64,000 nucleotides of DNA, taken from Dipetalonema caudispina. Lineage: Eukaryota > Nematoda > Chromadorea > Rhabditida > Onchocercidae. The stretch is from the NCBI GenBank assembly GCA_013365325.1, contig JABVXV010000130.1:62001-126000 (forward strand). Direction: 5' to 3'. Position 1 is the first letter of the stretch. Every line of letters starts with the position of its first letter. Below the pieces are notes generated by a model. That model saw nothing but the letters and a program-made list of their open reading frames with translations, did no database searches and was not told where the DNA came from. This document shows positions 39,101 to 54,652 of this stretch, piece by piece. The translations under genes were made by a program, and so were the position numbers.

Positions 39101-42100
39101 AGCTTTACTCCATTGTTTTGCTTTGATTGATGCTTCAAGAGCTTTCGCTGTTTGTCCACTTTCTACAAATAATACGAATTTAAGATCCAATTCAGATCAA
39201 CTTAGATTAACTTCGATCTCTGGATATATCCAAATGTCACAAACCAAGAAAATGATTTATGGCTGCATCGTAATTTGCTTCCGTAATCAGACTATCGCCC
39301 CATTCTTCCTCCAATAGAACAACTCTTTCCGGAAAATGTACCCGCGCTAACTAAAATATCTATTGGTATGAAGAGGAAGCATAAATAAGCATTTTACTTG
39401 AGTAATATTTGAAAATTCAACTAGCACTTTATCATCACCTGGATGGCCTTTGCGTAACCTTTTCCCTTTCGGTAGTTTTCCAGAGCCTGTTCAAAGTCTT
39501 TCGTCGCTTCAAATAATTCACCAGCCTGAAAAACTCAAAACTCTTAATTTTCACCTCAATGCAATAAGTGGATTGGATCGCTTCGATGAAAAAAAATGAA
39601 TAACGAACTTTTTCGAACAGATCAGAATGTATTAATGCGGGAGCAACGTTTTGTACCAAATCCTCTTTGCAGAGGAGTTTTGGATTTTGTAAAAGTATAC
39701 GAGCTGCTTGAATGGCTAAACCTGATTTCAAATATAGTTCTATTGCACCAAGTAGATCACCATCACATTCTGATACCTGGAATTAGAAAGCAATTAGCAA
39801 TGATCAAAATTTATCTTGACTTAGTTAAAAAGCCATTACTGAATTACATTTTCAGGATTACAATAAGTGGCAAAGATCAAGCAACTTTAAAAAGAGAATT
39901 TAAGCTCTTAGGATCATTTATTATCTTATTATATTTGCTATAAATATAATAAATTTATCAGTATTATATCATTTATGCGCGTTAAATTCCTGAATGTACA
40001 AATGATCTGAAAAAGGTAATAGTTCAAGTAAGATCTTTTTTGGGACGCAACGAATCACAGACCGCAGCAGCGTTACTTAAAATGATATATAGATTATAAT
40101 TATTATAAACAGCACACATATGATGTAGTATTTTAAAAGGATCAAAATCAAAACTGATGAATATTTAAAAAAGATCAACTTGTGCAGCTTTTCCATCTTG
40201 GCCCGTATCGAACAGATAACGATAGTATCGAGCTTTAACAGTTTCTAAGTCTGGATGATTCTGGAATATTTTAATTGATTTGCTTTTGAAATAGATATAT
40301 AATCTCTTAGATATTTCATTGTTTTTCTAAACAGTGCAAGCAAGAGATGACGACAGAATAATAGTTCAGTAGATTAAAACATACTTGTGCTTGGGCTAAC
40401 TCAAATGCTTCCTCCCATTTGCCAATTTGCTGGTACATTTCAATAACTTCATTTAAAGCATTCTGGAAATGAATAGATTTTGTAGCAAAATGAAGTTTCG
40501 CTCATTTTAAGAAGTTTGTTAAATTTATTTTCAATTGAAATTTGAATAACAATGCAGGAATCTCTGAAGTAGCATAATATTATGATGTAATACTATCAAT
40601 TAATTTCCTGTATCATCATGGATGTAGCAATGCAAGAATCTCTGAAGTAGCATAATATTATGATGTAATACTATCAATTAATTTCCTGTATCATCATGGA
40701 TGATACACCACTTTTTCAAACTGCAAAATCACAAGAATCGTAATAGTTAATATAAAATAAATTGTATTACCTGTTCAAGGTAAATTCTTTCAACTTCTCT
40801 GAAATCTTTATTCATAAGTGCTAATCGTGCTTGGACCTGCAGAAATATTAATAATACTTGTATGATTACTGATAATGACTAGTAATAAAAAAAGATAAAT
40901 ATGGATCAACAATTTGACAACAACATACACATATACTTCTTCATTTTGATTTAGGGTATTTTTATTCGTTACAAAAAGTATATATGATAAGAATTTACAT
41001 GTGATAAGCTGTATAAGGATACCATGATAAGTTTAAATGAAAAAAAAAAGAATACTTTGTAGTTATTTTTTCCATCATCACCGGTATTTCTGGTTATTTC
41101 ATCGGCAATTCGAATTATTTCGACAAGCATTTGCACTCGTGATATGTCACCCAACGCCGCGAAACATCGTTGAGCTATTAGTAGTTGTTGTTGAGATAAT
41201 GCAACCTATAAAAAATGTACTGTATTCAAATCCTCTCGAAACAGTGATGTATCATTTTAAATAATAGAAGTTGTAACACTTACTTATTTAATGATAAAAA
41301 AAAGTAATCATGAGAAACCTGGGCAAGCTGGCGCCATAGTACCGTTGTATCATATTCTTTTCGTTTCTCTAAAAAATCAATCGCTCGACCAAAATCTAGC
41401 CGGTCGATAGCTGAAGCAAATTCGATAAGTGTTTGATCAAGTTCATAGGCAACTTTTTCGCTTGCTTCCTACAAATTCATTTTTTAAAAATAATTGAAAG
41501 CATGGTAACGTTGAAGATATGGAAATGAATATTTTGCAAAGTTTAATAATTTCTGCAAAATTGAAAAACAGTGAAAGTACGTCCTTCTATAACCTATCAA
41601 TTTCATACCCTATTCAAAGATTATCACACTTTTATTAAAAGTAATCACCCATTAAGGGGTAGCACCTTGCTATTCCTGAAATAATCAAATTTTGATCCAC
41701 TAGAATTTGGCATGAATGAGAGTTCTCTTTCTAATGTAATGTTAATTTTGCCAATAAGTAAAGTTTCATTTTATCATTTGAATTAAGAATTTAAAGTTGA
41801 AATTTTACCGATGTTATGGTTGGAATATATCGAGTTTGTTCTAGGCATTTTCGTTTATTAATATACTTCTATTTATGCTGATGCAAGCTAACACTGATCT
41901 TATAAATCTTTTGTAAAAGTTTGTTCACTGTTTACATGAAATCAATTTTAAGCCTTTCCTTACATCTAACATTTGTGGAAGTCAAGATCTAAAGAAATAC
42001 AGTTGCTTATTTCTAATTTTAATTTAGATATTCAAAATTGCAAGCTTTTACATTTTCTTCGTAAAATGATTAAAAACAAGAATTCCCATTAAGATCCTCT

Positions 42101-45100
42101 CATTTTTAGAAATTTTATTCTTTTCTCCCTCATCGCCATACAATTTATTACGTTTTATTTCATCAAGAAAATAATAATAATAATATAAATGATAACCTCA
42201 ACGATAACTTCAGTTCTAGACTCATCACGGAGAACAGTTTCAACTTCACCTTTTATAGGTATCATTATCATCTGCAAAATGCAAGTGCTTTTTTTTGTTT
42301 TATTTTAAATTTACTGCTCGTACAATAAAATGAAAATGAAAGACTTGTGAAGATAGAAAGTAAATATGAAATGAAAAAGACAATTTACTTCATCTGGATT
42401 TTCAGCTTGATACCAAATACAAAGTTGATCATTCGATTGAGCCACAATGACATCACTGTTAGGAACCCATTGAACATAATTACAGTAATCTAATAATGAT
42501 ATCTTCCGATCAGTTTTTAGATCAGCTAACAATAATCGAGATCTCTTGTCACGGAATAATAATTTTGTTGCCATTTCACTAAGCTAAAAAAATTAACACA
42601 TTAATTTGCATTAATGTGTTCTAGTTCATTATCTCTTTCATCATATTCTGTTTCAAAGAAAGATTGCTGTTTCAATGATGTATTTAACTATATGTCTATA
42701 GTGAATGATTAGACTTGATAAATATGATAACGTTATCAATGCTGATAAAAGTGATGAATAAATTTAACGACATGGTAAATGATAATCACTGAACTTGGCT
42801 AACATGATGATGTGATGAATGATGATGAATATGACTTGGTGATTAAATTAATTATCAAGTTGTCCCTTACGTAATAAATAGCACTACAAAATATATTAAA
42901 ACATAAATGTCGTCCTCATTTCGTTTAGCAACAAAATGAATATAATAAACCTCAAGCCAATCGATGTATATCGGATGTGAAAATTGTGCGATCTGTCGTT
43001 GAGTTATCAAATCGACTACAAAAAGAGAGTTATAAGACAAGAAAAAAAGAAGCAATAATTTTAATTGACCTTAAATCAGAAATTTCCCAATATAATTATT
43101 AGCTTTCTGATAGAAAAAATCGTAATAAGTAGATGATAATATAATTTGTCTTACTTTTACAGTAAATAATTGATGCATATGCATGATTGTTTAATTGATA
43201 CTCAAAGGATCAGAAAAAGGCTAACTCTATCGCCTAGACCAGAAATGAAGTAAAATTCGTATGAACTAAGCAAAAGTAGAAAGCTGAATCAACTTCGCAA
43301 CTTTTCATAGAATGTCAAATATCGAAAGTAGACGAAAGATAATGTGTATTCCGAAAACAGGTCGGCCACATACCCACTGAAATGGTATTTAGATCGAGAA
43401 GATAGGCAACACGCTTTATAGTACCAGCGTTTTTCATTTTTTGTTCCGTAAGTCGTACTGAGATGAGATGTGGTGATATGAGTTCCGTTCGAATCCATCC
43501 AATTATCTCATTATTTCCATATTCTACCAAATTCACCTGTTAATATTCTTTCATCGAACTATAGGACTAATAAATAACAAATAGTAAATACTAATATTTT
43601 ACTAAAGGTACAGTTATTTAAATATTGAATTTACCATTTCAATATTAAATATCGAAACATATGACCATTAAAACATTAAATACTATTAAATCAGTTCGAA
43701 TAAGACTGTCATTTCTGACATATTTCATTTACCAGTGTTACAAATTTGATCAATAAGATTTATATCGTTGCTAGTTGAAGATGACATGCTAAAATCCGAA
43801 TTATTATCATAGATTCAGAAGATACATACCTCTCCAGCATTGATGATCATGCAAACGTGTTCATTATCAAAATAGAATCTTTCATTACCAGCACTTTGCC
43901 ATTCAATTTCACTACAATAACTGTTGCTCATATCGGCAATTATCAATGTATTCGTTGTATAAGCCACCACAAATCGATCATGACCCATTATCTAATTAAA
44001 GTATTGCATTTAAAATTAAGTATTAACAACTGATAAACATTCAAGGAATGAATTTATGAATGCCATGTGAATTTTCAATTTTCATCGATGCTATATAAAA
44101 AAAAATTTGGAGTCTATCAATAATAATAATAAAAGAAAAATAATAATTATTGTTATTATAATAATAATAATTATTACTATTTTCATTATTATTATTATTA
44201 TTTCTGTTACTAAGGACTTATGCTAGAATCAAAGGTGAATATTTTGTTGTTTGATGTAATATTTCAAATTACCATTTAAAAAAGAAAACGAATAAAAGAT
44301 GAAAAATGCTACTTTAATTTCAGTAATAGGTAATCCTTCAGAAGAATGAATTGTTACACGTTGTTCACCAGCTGTATCCTTGATAAGAACCTGTGAAGGA
44401 GAAATATATTTCGTCTGAAAACGTCCCTTCAATATGGTATGTTTTAGACAGCAATCCACAGTCATTACGGCACCACATAATGTACCCTATAATGATATTT
44501 GCAAATATTCATAATCTTCTTTAATATAATATAAAAAGAACAATTACTGTAAGTCACTTTTATATCGTATACTTTTTAATCTATATAGTATAAATTGAAT
44601 TATTTGATAAAAAGCGTAAATGACGTGGTATGGTAACTGTTTTAAGAAAATCATCATTATATATTGAATCATTTGTTTATCGAAATTTTTAAAATTTGAG
44701 AAAGGAACAAACCAAAGCAATAGTTGAACCATCTGGACTCCATGTTAATGCACTAATTGTGTATAAGTGACGAATCTCTAATGGTTTACTTTCATCTAAA
44801 GCACCTCGTCGAGAATTCCATGAATAAAGTCGTATTCTACAAAAAATAATACTCATCTTATTACATCATTCCAGTCTCGATTTATTCATTGGTAAATTTT
44901 AGCATGCATAACTGTTAGTGCATCATATATGACGAATTTAAAAATTGAAACAGAAATGATATAATAAAAATATATTTGAATTACAATAAAACCAACTAAA
45001 TGTTACTGTAATCTATGGAATTAAAGTATTCGGAACTGAAATAAGGGATGAAAAATCATAAACTGTTTGTAATTCAGATAAGGGATAAAAAATTGTGAGA

Positions 45101-47588
45101 TGCTTGAAATTGAAACGAAGGATGAAAAGTAGTAAAATAGTTGAAATTGAGATAAGGGATGAGAATTTCTAGTAAACCTGTTGAAGCTTCCAAAAACAAC
45201 ACTTTGTCCGAATGAATCACGAATAGCGACAGTAAATTCTTTTTCATGATCTAATCCATTACGATAATCAAATTGTTGTAGTACTTGGCCATTTTCTGTA
45301 TAAGATACTACGCGTTGATCACATCCACCAATTATAATACCATTATTTGTATATACTAAAGCATATGGAGGGCAGCTATGTGTCAAAATTTTCGTTTGCA
45401 TTCTTCGATCCATCGAGTATAAAATGATTGAACCATCACTGTGGCCAGAAATGAATGAACGTCCATTAGGCCTTCAAAATAAATTTTAATTAATGATTTG
45501 ATAAGTTACATAATTTCTAGCAGTATTAAAGATCGATTTAATATACAATGAAATATCTAAGAGGTATTTGGAAAGTGTTGTATATGAAATGAATATTTAA
45601 CTGTTACAATAGTTAACTGATTCAATTGTTTTTAATTTTTTATTTTTGCAAATTAAATTGGAACTACTTGGTTCTAGAACTAAAAAATGTACGATTTATT
45701 AGCTATTTGACGAATATTTTGTTATTCATCCTTGCTATTATTTTGAAATTATGAGAAGTATACAGTAATGTTACGAGGCGAATTGCTTCCAATACATTAA
45801 TATTTTTTCATCAGACTAAAATTCCAGTAAATCATTTCCTCATCAAACTAAATTGAGGAATTTTTAAACTTAAGATTGTAAAGGAAAGAAGAAAATCCAC
45901 TAATTTGCTTTAAGAACAACCAATGAGTTATGTCATTTCCTAAGTAACACAGAGGTAATTAGAAAAGCAAATATGAATAACTTTGACATATGGAAATTAA
46001 ATTAGAATTATTCTTGTCTTAATTAAAATCATATTCGATATGTTTTTAGTCATTTCACAGATTTATAGAAATGAAAAACTATTAGATTACTCTATGATTA
46101 ATAGAACTTTAATTCCCGCATGGGAAAAAATTAAGAACTTATTGCATTACTATGGTCATTCACAAAATATTTTAAGAATAAAAAAAAAAAGTTCTTACGG
46201 AAGTGCGAGAGAGATGACGGATACATCAGTTTTGTACAACGTGGAACATTTATTGCTACGACATGAAGCAATTCTTACTTTGCCATCAATTAAGCCAATT
46301 ATTAAACGATCTTCACTTGGCCATAGTAATGATATCACTGCGGACGATTGAAGGAATTTGTTACATATAACTTTCTTTTCATCCCTGTATTAGAACTGTA
46401 TTAATGAATACTGTAAAGATAATATAATGGAATATAAAGTGATTCATGTGACGTTGAATTAGTACGAATCACGTACCACGTTTTTCCGATTCGATAAACG
46501 TAAGCAATGTTATCAGTTTGACCAATAGCAATACGAGTAGAATCAGGTGAAAAAACTAATGCTTTCACTTGATAGCTTTTCTTCCCATACTGCAAATAAC
46601 AATATTGTTATAAAAGATTATCATGACAGACAACATTATTACTAAAACTTGTTCATTTATATCAACACAACGCATATTCCTATTTCTTTACTCAATTTTT
46701 AATTTAATTTCATATCTGACAAGGTTTTCTATCAATCAGATGTGAAATGGTACTTTAGCATCGATCGGTTTAGTAGCAAATTTATCACGTCGTTTTCCGG
46801 TTTCATCAAACAATAATACTATTCGATCGGCATTAGCAATTGCTAATTTTTTACCATTTGGTGACCAATCCATCGCTGGTACTTTAGCTGCTCCATCCTG
46901 AAATGATTTATTCTAGAAAATATTTGTTCCATTAAATTACTTCTCTTTTTTCTTTTTTTCTGTAATAATAGTAGCAGTGATTAAATAATAATATCCTATT
47001 ACTTATATTTCTACTAGTTAAGAATTTCCGAGAAGTAAACGGCAAGGAATATCAAATTCTCAAAAATATTTTAATTTAAAATTACTTTTTTCTCATAAGT
47101 TGAAACATGCAGTTGTTCAAATTAAAATATATTTTTGACCAGAAAACTATTTCAATACTTTCAATAATTGGATGAAACAAATCTTTACGACTGACTGTAT
47201 GATATATTCTTTAACAATTGAACTCTTAAAATGCTTCAGATAGACTACCAATTTCATCATTATATTGTAAATTGATTTCTTCTGTCAGATGGAAAAGTAT
47301 AATTTACATGGAATGAAGTGAGAAAGAAGAGAAAAGAATAAAACTGCGAAAATTCTTCTGTTTTACAAAAATTTTGATACTTTTGATGATTGATATAGAT
47401 AGATATATGTTCTACGATTATTTTGAGATGGAAAAACGATATATAATCAATCGTCTAGCATTTATTATAACATAAGCTTTAAGGATTCCTTGATATTAGC
47501 AATTAGAGGGAATGTAATCTTTGGAGAGAATAACAAAGAGCATCTCTACCTGTTGTTCCACGATCGTAGTCAAATATCTCAAGCGCAT
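31721..47588 (-). CDS. osm-1: Intraflagellar transport protein IFT172 (OSM-1)
   Basis: Predicted 1,743 aa (human 1,749). IFT172 is a peripheral IFT-B subunit needed for cilium building and tip turnaround. Minus-strand exons, high to low: 47550-47588, 46754-46897, 46477-46589, 46199-46384, 45178-45471, 44713-44836, 44313-44486, 43830-43991, 43374-43536, 42951-43015, 42389-42583, 42197-42271, 41319-41468, 41056-41205, 40771-40836, 40385-40462, 40180-40260, 39609-39776, 39439-39525, 39245-39350, 39008-39162, 38678-38767, 38288-38383, 38072-38182, 37798-37977, 37571-37674, 37169-37372, 36632-36839, 36296-36469, 35713-35801, 35281-35377, 35006-35182, 34382-34531, 33467-33580, 32925-33098, 32325-32489, 32025-32175, 31721-31893. 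The start MRLRYL leads into WD40 repeats ([40 protein letters not shown]), about residues 15-560. TPR/solenoid repeats follow ([40 protein letters not shown]). The C-terminus ([29 protein letters not shown]) is intact. All 37 junctions keep phase. Confidence 0.96.
33122..33181. repeat. (TA)n dinucleotide microsatellite
   Basis: About 30 TA units in the osm-1 intron between 33098 and 33467. Perfect and therefore probably polymorphic; useful as a marker. Confidence 0.95.
40551..40704. repeat. Two-copy 78-bp tandem duplication
   Basis: Positions 40551-40628 are repeated from 40629 onward for about 75 nt, with one clear difference (G at 40557, A at 40635). Each copy holds CATAATATTATGATG and ends near CATCATGGATG. 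It lies in the osm-1 intron between 40462 and 40771, so it does not alter the protein. Near identity means a recent event or an assembly artefact. Confidence 0.93.
44119..44199. repeat. AAT/ATT inverted repeat
   Basis: An (AAT)n-rich arm at 44119-44148 and its near reverse complement at 44169-44199, about 20 nt apart, match over roughly 30 positions with few differences and could fold into a long hairpin. It is located in the osm-1 intron between 43991 and 44313. Confidence 0.75.
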
Positions 47589-48453
47589 TTTCCCGAAAAA
47601 GTTAAATCATCTGGTCGCAGTGTTATATTGAATTTTTTGGGAACTGGGAAGTAAGATCTAAAGTATTTCAATATAAAGCTACGTAATTCGCTTCCTTTCA
47701 ATCCCGTTGGCATGGTTACCCACCATGATGATGCTGTCCTTTTGTATCGCTGTTAATATCAATTGCAAATTTAAGCATTTTATTTCATACAAAGCACAAT
47801 ATGTTAAGAGTAACACAGCAATGACTCAAAGTATTAAGTGATATAACAGTTGCCTCGGACGAACTCCAGATAAGGACTGCCTAGGACAGAATTCCATAAT
47901 TGGATTGGAGTGGATTCCGAATGATTAATAATGAAGATTCTCTGGGATTGAATTAATATTATATCACAAACCCTAAAAGCACTTTATCGAACAAATAAAG
48001 CTGAAATATACACCCTTCAAAAAGTTTTTAGAATCAATCACATTGTAATATGCTATTGATGTTCCAAAAGTATCAAAGTCAAGAAGTACCAAATGAGACC
48101 AAAATGAATACGGTGGAAAACATTATAGTTCATGAGTGAAGTCAATTTTTGGATTAGTCTAAGATCGGAGATGATCGAATCAGTAAAAATTTTAACAATG
48201 ATAGCCCAAAGATTGATGATACACAGCAAAATCCTTAGCATTACGAAGCTAACATTTTATGAGCTACAAAGAAGTTTAATAAACTTTTCTCCCATTTGCA
48301 ACTGCATGCTACTTTTAGGTTCAGTATAAATTCTACATTCCAGATATGTACAGTAAAGTAATTTGTTCACTGTAGAAACTGGATAAATTATAAATATTCT
48401 GTCTCATTTACCAAGATGAAAGTAATTGTCAACTTTCCTGCAACAACAAACAA
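47589..48453. other. Region between mec-17/ATAT and osm-1
   Basis: 866 nt separating two co-oriented minus-strand genes. It holds the osm-1 X-box candidate at 47706-47719 and no recognised exon. Confidence 0.5.
47706..47719 (-). promoter_or_regulatory. Candidate X-box (RFX/DAF-19 site) of osm-1
   Basis: On the gene strand the 14-mer is GTAACCATGCCAAC. It fits the nematode X-box consensus GTHNYYATRRNAAC at 13 of 14 positions; the mismatch is C where R is expected in the second half-site. Its proximal edge is 118 nt upstream of the osm-1 ATG, inside the usual 50-250 nt window for ciliary genes. DAF-19 control of osm-1 is known in C. elegans; its use here is inferred. Confidence 0.65.
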
Positions 48454-50131
48454 TCACCATATCGATTGATGCTCGAAATCACGACATATTTTTCTTCCTT
48501 GAGCTGTTTCTGGATCGACAACGGCCCGTCTCCCCATCCCCACACTATCCTGCATTAGGTTATCAACTCGCCCATGATAACGAGTATCAAGTGTTCCAAG
48601 GAGGTGCTGAAAAAATTCATGTAATTCTACTCTTTACAGTTAACAAAAATCTCGTAAAATAAATCAGAGTGTATTTCCCGAAAACAATCATATTTCATAG
48701 ATTTACAATATCGATCTTGAATTGCTAGATGGAGTTTACTCGTTTTAGGCGATGCATTGCCAAGAATTTCTTGATGAGCTGACAAGGATAGTAATAAATT
48801 ATCTGACAAACCTGATTTTCATTCGCAGCTTCTGTTTTTGCAGACTTTGCAAATGGTTCGTTGATGGAAGTCGAAGAATTGCACAGTTTGATATTCTCGA
48901 AAAATGGAGGGTAAACGACGAAATTGGTAACTTGCCATATTGGTTCATTCAAACCATAATGCTTGTTCATGAATTGCAATAATGATTGCGACGGCTTATC
49001 GATTGCAACATTTTCTGCAGACGAATTTTCCTGCTGAAAAAAAAAAATTTAACCTAGAGATATAATTACCGGTGACACATATCTATCTATCTTTAAGCGT
49101 ATAACGAAAAGCATTAATGTTGGGAAATTCGATTACGGAAAGAGCAAAAGAACAAATAGGACGTAAATAGATAAAAAATGCCTACTTGCAACATATAATC
49201 AAACAGAGCATGACCATATCCTTGTCGTTGAAGAGTATCATGAACATAAAAATCGAGCACACACAGTGGTGCTACTTGAAAAGAACGCATAGACTGATCC
49301 ATCAAATAAAGATTTTTATAGCCAATCTTCAACAAACCTATTATTATACTCGCATTCCTGCAAACAAAAGCAAATGATCAGTAATGAATAGAGCATGAAT
49401 AATTCATGACTGTCCTTTTTTATTTACCAAAATATTTGTAAAAACCGTTTGCACTATTAATTTGGTTATTCAAAACATTTAGATGAACAAGTCAGTAATA
49501 AATGATACCAAATTAAACAGTAGCATAATTATCAATATCATAACTACTGTAATCACTCCAATATATGTAATAAAACCTTAAAAAAGTATATAATAAAATT
49601 GCTTACTCATTATTTGGATTCTTTCTCCACAACAGATAAAGTACTTGTCCATCATCTGCATTGATTATCTTATCGTATGTAGTGAGTACGCGTTTCAATC
49701 CTTGTGCCTGAAAGAAACATATTTAATAGAAGTGATAATACTAGAGATAAATTGAATAATTATTTGACGCTAATTGAACTCGATATTTTTTAATTTGTGA
49801 CCAATTTCGTGATAATTGAACCAATTTGAACATTACCTCATTATTTCTAGTGATTTATATAAATTGCCTTCATCGAAATGTATATAAATTCATATTTTTC
49901 ATCATGCTTATATAATTATTAAACTTAAGCACAACCACGATAATCTATCTCATTTCATCATCATTATGCAATAAAAATAAATCATACAGCTATGGAAAGT
50001 GCTCCCATATTATTAATCGTTTTTTCAATAATCCAACATTTCCGTGGATTAAGTTTTCTGAGCATCACGTCATTCAGCCTTTGTATCGGCATATCAGGGA
50101 AATAAACGCTTAAATCAGCTGGCACATTCAT
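48454..50131 (-). CDS. mec-17: Alpha-tubulin N-acetyltransferase (MEC-17/ATAT)
   Basis: Predicted 263 aa, close to C. elegans MEC-17. The enzyme acetylates Lys40 of alpha-tubulin inside microtubules of touch neurons and cilia. Coding order: 49988-50131, 49607-49707, 49186-49357, 48812-49033, 48454-48606. The start MNVPADLSVYFPDMPIQRL resembles the family's opening, with an acceptor TTTACTATCAG three bases before the ATG. The GNAT core has GLLKIGYKNLYLMDQ and PLCVLDFYVHDTLQRQGYG (C114, the acetyl-CoA loop RQGYGH). VAIDKPSQSLLQFMNKHYGL carries D151, equivalent to the catalytic Asp of human ATAT1, with Lys replacing the following Arg. VTNFVVYPPFF closes the fold. The last exon (50 residues, HLLGTLDTRYHG...) is in phase but not recognised from other species. 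Paralogue assignment (mec-17 versus atat-2) is open. Confidence 0.9.
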
Positions 50132-52525
50132 TACCTGATAGTAAATTAATTATTTCAAATTGCACACGATGATAAGCAAATATTCGCTAAATAACCGTTA
50201 AAATCAACGTTTTGCAACGAAACACTAAATGAGATATACAGTAACGATGCGAAAATATTGATTAGAGGATAAATAATTATTTTCAGCATTTCGACGAATA
50301 TTTCAAAGCGATGTAAACAATAAATACTACGAGAATTTGCGTTTCTAATCATAAAAGCTCCATACCGATGCTGCTATGAGAAATCTTCTTGATCGGGAAA
50401 TATAAGTGGCATGTAATATCAAAGTTCATAAATATTACCAAAATTGTCATCAAATTTTTGGATATTTCTGGGAAACAGCACTAGTATGTTACAGAAACAA
50501 TAAATTCTTTTTTTTGTAAATTATTATTTGAAGTATTAGCACGTTACAAATGATAGCAAAAACATTTCAATCCGATATTTCTAAAACATAAACTGGAATC
50601 TTCCGGATCATTATATTATCATCCTGCTCCTAGAAAATCCGGGTTTTCTAAAGACTATAACAAAAGTCTTGTAAAAGTAAAGATGGGCAGTGAATATTAC
50701 CGTTTTCAAGAACTGGTACTTCGATTATCAAATTTTCAAATTTGATAAATTGTAGTAAACAATCAACGTGAAAAGTAAACGAGTTTGGAAATAGCATGAT
50801 AAATGAAGTGATTAAATTTTCATTGAAATGATATGAGCGGTTTGGAAAATGAAGTGATCAAATAAGTCGATATCCATTACCACCTCATTTTTTGGTGGGT
50901 AAGTAACCATAAGAAAGTACAGAACAGTAAGGCAGTGAAATTGAAACAATCACAAATTTCAGTTCTTGGAAAAAATGACGAGAATGATCAAAAGGAGAAG
51001 AAAAAGAAAATGGTATACTGCACAATGATTTGAAGATATCACGGAGAGAAGTTAAAAAAGCGATGCAATCCTTCGAAAGTACATCACCTACTATTCACTA
51101 CGATCAGTAAATGAAAGATTTCTTATGATTCAAACAGAGTACTGCTTTTCTTGAATTCTTCTCATACTTTTATTACTTCCTAACTTTTGTCCAAGCATGC
51201 ATAAAAGTACTAGTAGTTCATTAGGATTTCCTATCATCCAACAAATGGAATATTCCCTTGTAATGATATTAACATCGCTCATTCTATAAAGCACTGACCT
51301 ATTTCGTTTAGTTAATCAATTGGCTTGGAGAACCTGATTCATTAAAGAAGTCGACATATGACAACGCTTTGATCCATTCGAAGCTTCAAGAATATATCTT
51401 ACACATTCTAATCAATACTATAAAATGCTAGATGATGAGAAGTTCATCTTGAATTTCCTGAACAATATTATTCAGCAACTTAACAAAAAAGTCACATATT
51501 AAAAGGTAATAAATAATTTCGACAGTATAACTAAAAAAGATGAAAAAAGTTTACAAAATAGAGTGGCATATGTGCAGCCATATCTGAGTCCCTTTGACAA
51601 GGCAGTACATTCATCCGAAATCGATCTCAGCATTGAAAAGTTGTTATGCCATGCAGACAGAAAGAAGAAGCTACGACACTTCTGACAAAGCAGAAAAAGG
51701 AACGACACTTTTTGGGACAATGATAAATTTCAAAAAGCTCAAGTATTGATATTAATTTGTCTTAGAGACTGTGCAGCAATATCAAGCTGTTCACTGATCA
51801 AAAAGCAAAAAGCCATGATTATAGTATGTAATTATTCAACTAGCACAAAGCATTTAACGAAAAACATCTAAAAATCATATTTAGATCTATTTAACTGTCA
51901 AAAATTATCTCTATAACAAGAAATAGAATTTAGCAGCAAGATTTAAATTTAGCAGTAAAACAGACATTCATCGAAACATCCATACACGAAAAAATGACAC
52001 ATTCATTTAATATTTCGAAGTTCTATTTCCTAAAAGCATTACTCGGATCACTCCACATACTCTAATATTTTCATATCCTTTCCCTTATAAGTATCACAAA
52101 TCAAATGTAAAACATATTGTAAGAGGTTATATACTAATCAAGCGACGACTTGCACCACTCAGATGAGGGATTAGTCTTTCAGCAGCGATTCCACAATTGG
52201 TATTTCAGAACGGGGAAAAACTGTGATACTTTATATAGAAAAACTTCACAAGCAACATTTTTAACAATTCCATATTAAAACAATATCGACAGTATTCAAC
52301 TTGAAGCTTGCAAAAGTAGTACCATGGGGATAAGAGAGGATACAGGTGGATGAAATGGAATAAATATCACGGGTAAAATGTAACGTTAAGCAAAAGCTGG
52401 TGTTAATTTTGAATCCAATTTTCCACCGTAAAAGGACAAACTATTAGTGATAACAGCATTTTTTGGAGAAGAATACGTTTTTGCAAGCATAACAAGGTAT
52501 TAACTAACAAAAATACATTTTATGA
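50132..52525. other. Gene-poor intergenic region
   Basis: 2.4 kb of AT-rich sequence upstream of mec-17/ATAT and downstream of the PTGES2-like gene. Short open frames on both strands show neither family similarity nor consistent splice sites. No repeat or RNA gene recognised. Confidence 0.5.
50135..50145 (-). promoter_or_regulatory. Candidate spliced-leader acceptor of mec-17/ATAT
   Basis: TTTACTATCAG on the gene strand ends three bases before the ATG at 50131. Confidence 0.45.

Positions 52526-54652
<2,127 letters not shown>

Noticed and set aside
42584..42950. AT-rich direct and palindromic patches such as TTAATTTGCATTAATG
   Set aside because: Short and expected by chance at this base composition; no link to any element.
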